Under the pieces are notes generated by a model. The model was not told where the DNA came from. It ran no database searches and worked only from the letters and a program-made list of their open reading frames with translations. A stretch of DNA of 8,525 bases. It comes from Actinomycetes bacterium (GTDB taxonomy: Bacteria > Actinomycetota > Acidimicrobiia > Acidimicrobiales > Palsa-688). This document shows positions 5,907 to 8,525 of this stretch, piece by piece. The stretch is taken from the NCBI GenBank assembly GCA_021815935.1, contig JAKAZH010000071.1:1-8525 (forward strand), written 5' to 3'. Made by a program: the position numbers and the translations under genes. Each line of letters starts with the position of its first letter. Positions within the stretch are counted from its first letter, which is position 1.

Positions 5907-7067
5907 CTAAGAATCCTTGAGCAGCTGTCTTGCGATCACGATCCGTTGGATCTGGTTGGTCCCCTCGTAGATCTGGGTGATCTTCGCGTCACGCATGAAA
6001 CGCTCGACGGGAAAGTCGGTCGTGTACCCACTCCCGCCGAGGAGCTGTACCGCGTCGACGGTCACGGCCATAGCCGCGTCCGATGCGAAGCATTTCGCCA
6101 TCGCACCGGCGCTGTTGAGCTCGCCGTCGGGGTCGCCTTCGTCGATTAGCGAGTTCGCCCGGTAGGTCAAAAGCCGTGCTGCCTGGGTCTTCATCGCCAT
6201 GTCGGCGAGCATGAACTGCAGGCCCTGGTGTTCCGCAATCGGCTTGCCGAAAGTCTTGCGCTGCTTCATGTACTCGCTCGCGACGTCGATGGCGCCCTGC
6301 GCGATGCCCACCGCCTGGGCGGCGATAGCAGGGCGCGTGCGGTCCAAGGTGTGCATGGCGATCGTGAATCCCTGCCCCTCAGCTCCGATCAGGTTGGAGG
6401 CGGGCACCCTGACGTCGTCGAGGAGCACCTCGCCTGTCGGGCTGCCGTGGATGCCCAGCTTGTGCTCGAGCTTGCCGATCTTCAGGCCCATCGAAGACTC
6501 CACCAAGAAACACGACACGCCCCGCGCTCCGGCCGTAGGGTCGGTCTTTGCAAAGACGACGTAGATGTCCGAGATCCCAGCGTTGGTGATCCAGGTCTTC
6601 CTGCCCGACAGCACGTAGGAGTCCCCGTCGCGCGTCGCTTTAGCTGACATGGCCGCTACGTCGCTCCCGGCGTCGGCCTCCGAAAGGCAGTAGCTGCCCT
6701 GGCTTTGTCCAGCAGCGATCGCCGGAAGGTAGCGCTGCTTCAACTCGTCGGATGCCCAGTTGACGATCGGCGTTGTGGCGAGCCCGTTGATGCCCATCAT
6801 GAGGCTCGTGGAGGCGCACACCCGGGCGAGCTCTTCGACCATTATCGCCTGCGTGACGTGGTCGGCCCCGGAACCTCCGTACTGCGCCGGGACGTTGAGG
6901 CCGGGAAGCTCCATAGCGACGCAGTCCTTGAAGTTGTCCCAGTTGAATTCGCTGCTCGAGTCGACTTCCGCCGCTCGCGGAGCAACGCGCTCGACGGCAA
7001 ATCGCCTCATCGCCTCCCGGAACGCTCTCTGCTCGTCAGTCAAGTTGATTGGTTGCACATCCAACAC
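5907..7067 (-). CDS. Acyl-CoA dehydrogenase
   Basis: A 386-residue FAD-dependent acyl-CoA dehydrogenase that forms the alpha,beta-double bond in an acyl-CoA and passes electrons to ETF. Signature 1 is at CLSEADAGSDV (127-137), with the flavin-contacting WITN (159-162) after it. Signature 2 is QLLGGSGYTTDFPVERFMRD (341-360). It is followed by IYEGTNQIQR, where Glu368 is in the position of the catalytic base of short/medium-chain and branched-chain enzymes. Length and motifs are typical and nothing is missing. Chain-length preference cannot be read. The GTG at 7067 is chosen because AAGG sits 7 bases upstream and the protein then starts close to the family N-terminus; a TTG at 7088 and a GTG at 7058 are alternatives. 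The gene precedes the acyl-CoA synthetase by 22 bp, giving a two-gene unit for activation and first oxidation of an acid. Confidence 0.93.
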   Translation of the reverse strand: MLDVQPINLTDEQRAFREAMRRFAVERVAPRAAEVDSSSEFNWDNFKDCVAMELPGLNVPAQYGGSGADHVTQAIMVEELARVCASTSLMMGINGLATTPIVNWASDELKQRYLPAIAAGQSQGSYCLSEADAGSDVAAMSAKATRDGDSYVLSGRKTWITNAGISDIYVVFAKTDPTAGARGVSCFLVESSMGLKIGKLEHKLGIHGSPTGEVLLDDVRVPASNLIGAEGQGFTIAMHTLDRTRPAIAAQAVGIAQGAIDVASEYMKQRKTFGKPIAEHQGLQFMLADMAMKTQAARLLTYRANSLIDEGDPDGELNSAGAMAKCFASDAAMAVTVDAVQLLGGSGYTTDFPVERFMRDAKITQIYEGTNQIQRIVIARQLLKDS

Positions 7068-7107
7068 TTTACGACCTTGCGAGGGCAACTCTGCGTTTGA
7101 CCCATTC

Positions 7108-7121
7108 TGCCGGAGCCGGCA
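7108..7121. promoter_or_regulatory. GC-rich inverted repeat between acyl-CoA dehydrogenase and fabD
   Basis: TGCCGG-AG-CCGGCA is a perfect 6+6-bp inverted repeat with a 2-bp centre, in the 71-bp region between the two divergent starts. It could be an operator for a regulator acting on both genes. Equally, CCGG-rich palindromes arise easily in such DNA, so this is a weak call. Confidence 0.25.
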
Positions 7122-7126
7122 ACAGC

Positions 7127-7132
7127 TAGGGT
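7127..7132 (+). promoter_or_regulatory. Candidate fabD -10 box or ribosome binding site
   Basis: TAGGGT fits the actinobacterial TAnnnT -10 pattern and would place transcription start at 7139, exactly the G of the fabD GTG, giving a leaderless mRNA. The overlapping AGGG (7128-7131) could instead act as a Shine-Dalgarno 7 bases from the GTG. The sequence alone does not decide. A TTGACC at 7097-7102 is too far away (24 bp) to be its -35 box. Confidence 0.3.
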
Positions 7133-7138
7133 CGTCGC

Positions 7139-8059
7139 GTGCTAGGCGTACTTTTTCCAGGTCAAGGATCGCAAAAGCCGGCGATGGGCACCCCGTGGGT
7201 CCACCACGAGGCGTGGAACGTCGTCGGCGAACTTTCCGATGCCCTGCATCGTGATATCGCCTACCTGCTCACAGAGGCTGATTCCGACGAGCTTCGTGCC
7301 ACCCGTAACGCCCAGATTGCGGCCTTCACTCTCAGCCTCGTCGCGTGGCAGGCAAGCCTGCGGTCCGGCCTGCAGACCAGTTCAGTGACCGGGTTCGCCG
7401 GTCACAGCCTCGGCGAGTACACCGCGTTGGTCGCTGCCGGGGCACTCGACGCTGTGTCGGCCTCCCACCTGGTCGACGCCCGCGGGGAAGCGATGCAGGC
7501 GGCGGCCGACGCTCGACCCGGCACGATGGTCGCGGTACTCGGACTCGACGCCGAAGACGTCGCAAGAGCGTGTGACGGCGTCGACGACGCGTGGCCCGCC
7601 AATGACAACGCGCCGGGACAGGTGGTCGTCGCGGGAACCGCGGAAGGCGTCGCACGGGCGGGTGAAGCTGCGGCGGCCCTCGGGGCGAAGCGCGTCATGG
7701 CACTGGCTGTCGGAGGTGCTTTCCACTCCCCTCTCATGGCCGGCGCGCAGGAACGCCTCGACAGCGCCCTCGACGGGTGTGTCTTCGAGCCGACAACTAC
7801 GCCGGTTGTCGCCAACGTCGACGCGCTCGCTCACCGGTACGGGTTCGCCGCGCTGTTGTCGCGCCAACTCGCAAGCCCCGTCCGCTGGCGCGAGTCGCTT
7901 CTCGAAATGGCAAACATGGGCGTCTCAACATTCGTAGAGCTCGGACCTGGTGCGGAGCTCTCGGGGATGGTCAAGCGAACGATAGGCGGCGCCACAAGAG
8001 CGAACGTCGCGACTCCGGCCGACCTCGACAAGCTCGCAGCGATCCTCGCCAGCTCGTAG
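7139..8059 (+). CDS. fabD: Malonyl-CoA:ACP transacylase
   Basis: A 306-residue cytosolic FabD, which transfers malonyl from CoA to acyl carrier protein for type II fatty-acid synthesis. All expected features are present: GQGSQ at 8-12, the nucleophile elbow GHSLGEY (88-94, Ser90), the carboxylate-binding Arg in VDARGEAM (Arg115), the catalytic His in GAFHSPLM (His196), ANVDALAHR (225-233), the active-site Gln in SRQLASPVRW (Gln243) and ELGPG (267-271). Length is normal. The GTG at 7139 gives the usual N-terminus (LGVLFPGQGSQ). Unlike the common fabD-fabH-acpP-fabF clusters, no other fatty-acid synthesis gene follows; the next gene is convergent and unrelated. It diverges from the acyl-CoA dehydrogenase. 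It could be the sole FabD of the organism or a second copy serving another acyl carrier protein. Confidence 0.93.
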   Translation: MLGVLFPGQGSQKPAMGTPWVHHEAWNVVGELSDALHRDIAYLLTEADSDELRATRNAQIAAFTLSLVAWQASLRSGLQTSSVTGFAGHSLGEYTALVAAGALDAVSASHLVDARGEAMQAAADARPGTMVAVLGLDAEDVARACDGVDDAWPANDNAPGQVVVAGTAEGVARAGEAAAALGAKRVMALAVGGAFHSPLMAGAQERLDSALDGCVFEPTTTPVVANVDALAHRYGFAALLSRQLASPVRWRESLLEMANMGVSTFVELGPGAELSGMVKRTIGGATRANVATPADLDKLAAILASS

Positions 8060-8079
8060 CTTGAACTGTCGCCGGACCC

Positions 8080-8093
8080 AGACGTCGACGTCT
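8080..8093. repeat. 14-bp perfect palindrome between fabD and the repeat-protein gene
   Basis: AGACGTCGACGTCT is an uninterrupted palindrome in the 141-bp convergent gap (8060-8200), 20 bp after the fabD stop. It can fold only into a 5-bp stem with a 4-base loop and is not followed by a T run, so it is a poor intrinsic terminator. It may be a protein-binding site. The rest of the gap shows no gene, RNA or strong hairpin. Confidence 0.35.
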
Positions 8094-8200
8094 AGTATTC
8101 AAAACTCACGCTGCGCCGTTGTTACACTTCGCACGGCCCACCTGCTGTCGAGCGCCGCGGACTACCTCGGCAGGGCCCTCCGAAACTTGCGGCGGCCAGG

Positions 8201-8525
8201 TTAGGGCTGTTCCAAGCCGGGAAGCGACCCGAGGAAGGGCGCCGTTCCGTAGGTAAAAACCCCGCCGTCTGCGCCGATTAGCCAGTAGCCGCCGGGTGCC
8301 GGCGTGATTGCTTCTATGGGGGCGTTTAAGTGCAGATTCGCCGCCGACCCGTCGAACTTGGCGTCGCCGAAGGAGAACACTCCGCCGTCCGCCGCTGTAA
8401 GCCAGTAGCCGCCTCCATCAGGAGTTGTAGCCATCCCCACCACCGCAGCGTCCACACGCGAGCCGCCCATAGACCCGAAAAACGCGGCGTCGCCGAAGGA
8501 GAACACTCCGCCGTCCGCCGCAGTA
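8201..8525 (-). CDS. [14 protein letters not shown] repeat protein, C-terminal part (cut by window edge)
   Basis: The last 107 residues of a protein built from 40-42-residue repeats with the pattern GGYWL-x-x-ADGGVF-[ST]-[FY]-G-x-A-x-F-x-GS, followed by a short linker such as [12 protein letters not shown]. Two units and part of a third are visible before the ending PGLEQP and a TAA stop. I know such repeats as C-terminal arrays of secreted or surface proteins in Actinobacteria, where they are predicted to form beta-propeller-like or beta-rich domains; the biochemical role is not known to me. The start, any signal peptide and any N-terminal enzyme domain are beyond the right edge. There is no membrane anchor or sorting signal at the C-terminus. 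The protein has no evident link with the fatty-acid genes. An internal GTG at 8506 is a conserved repeat Val, not a start. Confidence 0.8.
   Translation of the reverse strand, partial: TAADGGVFSFGDAAFFGSMGGSRVDAAVVGMATTPDGGGYWLTAADGGVFSFGDAKFDGSAANLHLNAPIEAITPAPGGYWLIGADGGVFTYGTAPFLGSLPGLEQP
8360..8525. repeat. Near-identical DNA repeat inside the repeat-protein gene
   Basis: The 40-base stretch at 8360-8399 recurs at 8486-8525 with a single difference (39 of 40 identical), an offset of 126 bp or 42 codons. It encodes the [11 protein letters not shown] core. A more diverged third copy is offset by another 120 bp (for example, the 14 bases at 8280-8293 equal those at 8400-8413). The array probably continues past the right edge. 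Confidence 0.85.

Noticed and set aside
7068..7088. TTG start for a seven-residue longer acyl-CoA dehydrogenase
   Set aside because: The GTG at 7067 has an AAGG at good distance and gives a family-typical N-terminus; the TTG has no visible ribosome binding site.
7382..7867. Minus-strand open frames inside fabD
   Set aside because: They lie opposite the catalytic Ser and His region of fabD and read as low-complexity Arg-rich or Ser/Ala-rich protein; shadow frames.
8201..8525. Regular DNA repeats at the right end as a CRISPR array
   Set aside because: The repeat period is 120-126 bp, in frame, and codes for conserved protein motifs; there are no unique spacers of CRISPR length.

Overview
High-GC chromosomal DNA that looks like it comes from an actinobacterium. 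The proteins point this way: an actinobacterial-type primary-like sigma factor N-terminus, FadD4-like acyl-CoA synthetase motifs, frequent GTG starts, and a surface-type protein made of about 40-residue '[15 protein letters not shown]' repeats. I associate those repeats with Acidimicrobiia and related uncultured actinobacteria. The class-level placement is an inference from sequence style, not from a search.

Layout. From the left edge to about 2.58 kb three genes are read on the minus strand in the order EamA-type exporter (2576-1710), acetyl-CoA hydrolase/CoA-transferase family protein (1600-362) and the 5' end of a sigma-70 factor (257 to the left edge). They are separated by about 100-bp gaps, so they need not form one transcript. 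A PfkB-family sugar kinase (2613-3596) diverges from the exporter across only 36 bp and is followed after 42 bp by a TetR-family regulator (3639-4244). The regulator converges with a minus-strand acyl-CoA dehydrogenase/acyl-CoA synthetase pair (7067-5907 and 5884-4241, 22 bp apart). The regulator and the synthetase share the single tetranucleotide CTAG for both stop codons. A lone malonyl-CoA:ACP transacylase gene, fabD (7139-8059), diverges from the dehydrogenase. The right end holds the 3' part of a repeat-protein gene on the minus strand (8201 to the right edge).

Function. The centre is acyl-CoA metabolism: activation of a carboxylic acid (FadD-type synthetase), alpha,beta-desaturation of the acyl-CoA (dehydrogenase), acyl-CoA/carboxylate CoA exchange or hydrolysis (CoA-transferase family protein) and entry of malonyl units into fatty-acid synthesis (FabD). 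The TetR protein is a reasonable candidate regulator of itself and of the neighbouring fatty-acid genes. The sugar kinase and exporter form a separate, probably unrelated divergent pair.

I see no RNA gene, insertion sequence, CRISPR array, phage or defence genes, and no gene-free stretch longer than about 140 bp. The window is mostly ordinary metabolic chromosome and I do not recognise a new multi-gene system. The best leads are a CoA-transferase homologue whose expected catalytic Glu appears to be Gly and which carries an 18-bp tandem duplication, a perfect palindrome overlapping the tetR start codon, and the shared-stop tetR/fadD arrangement.
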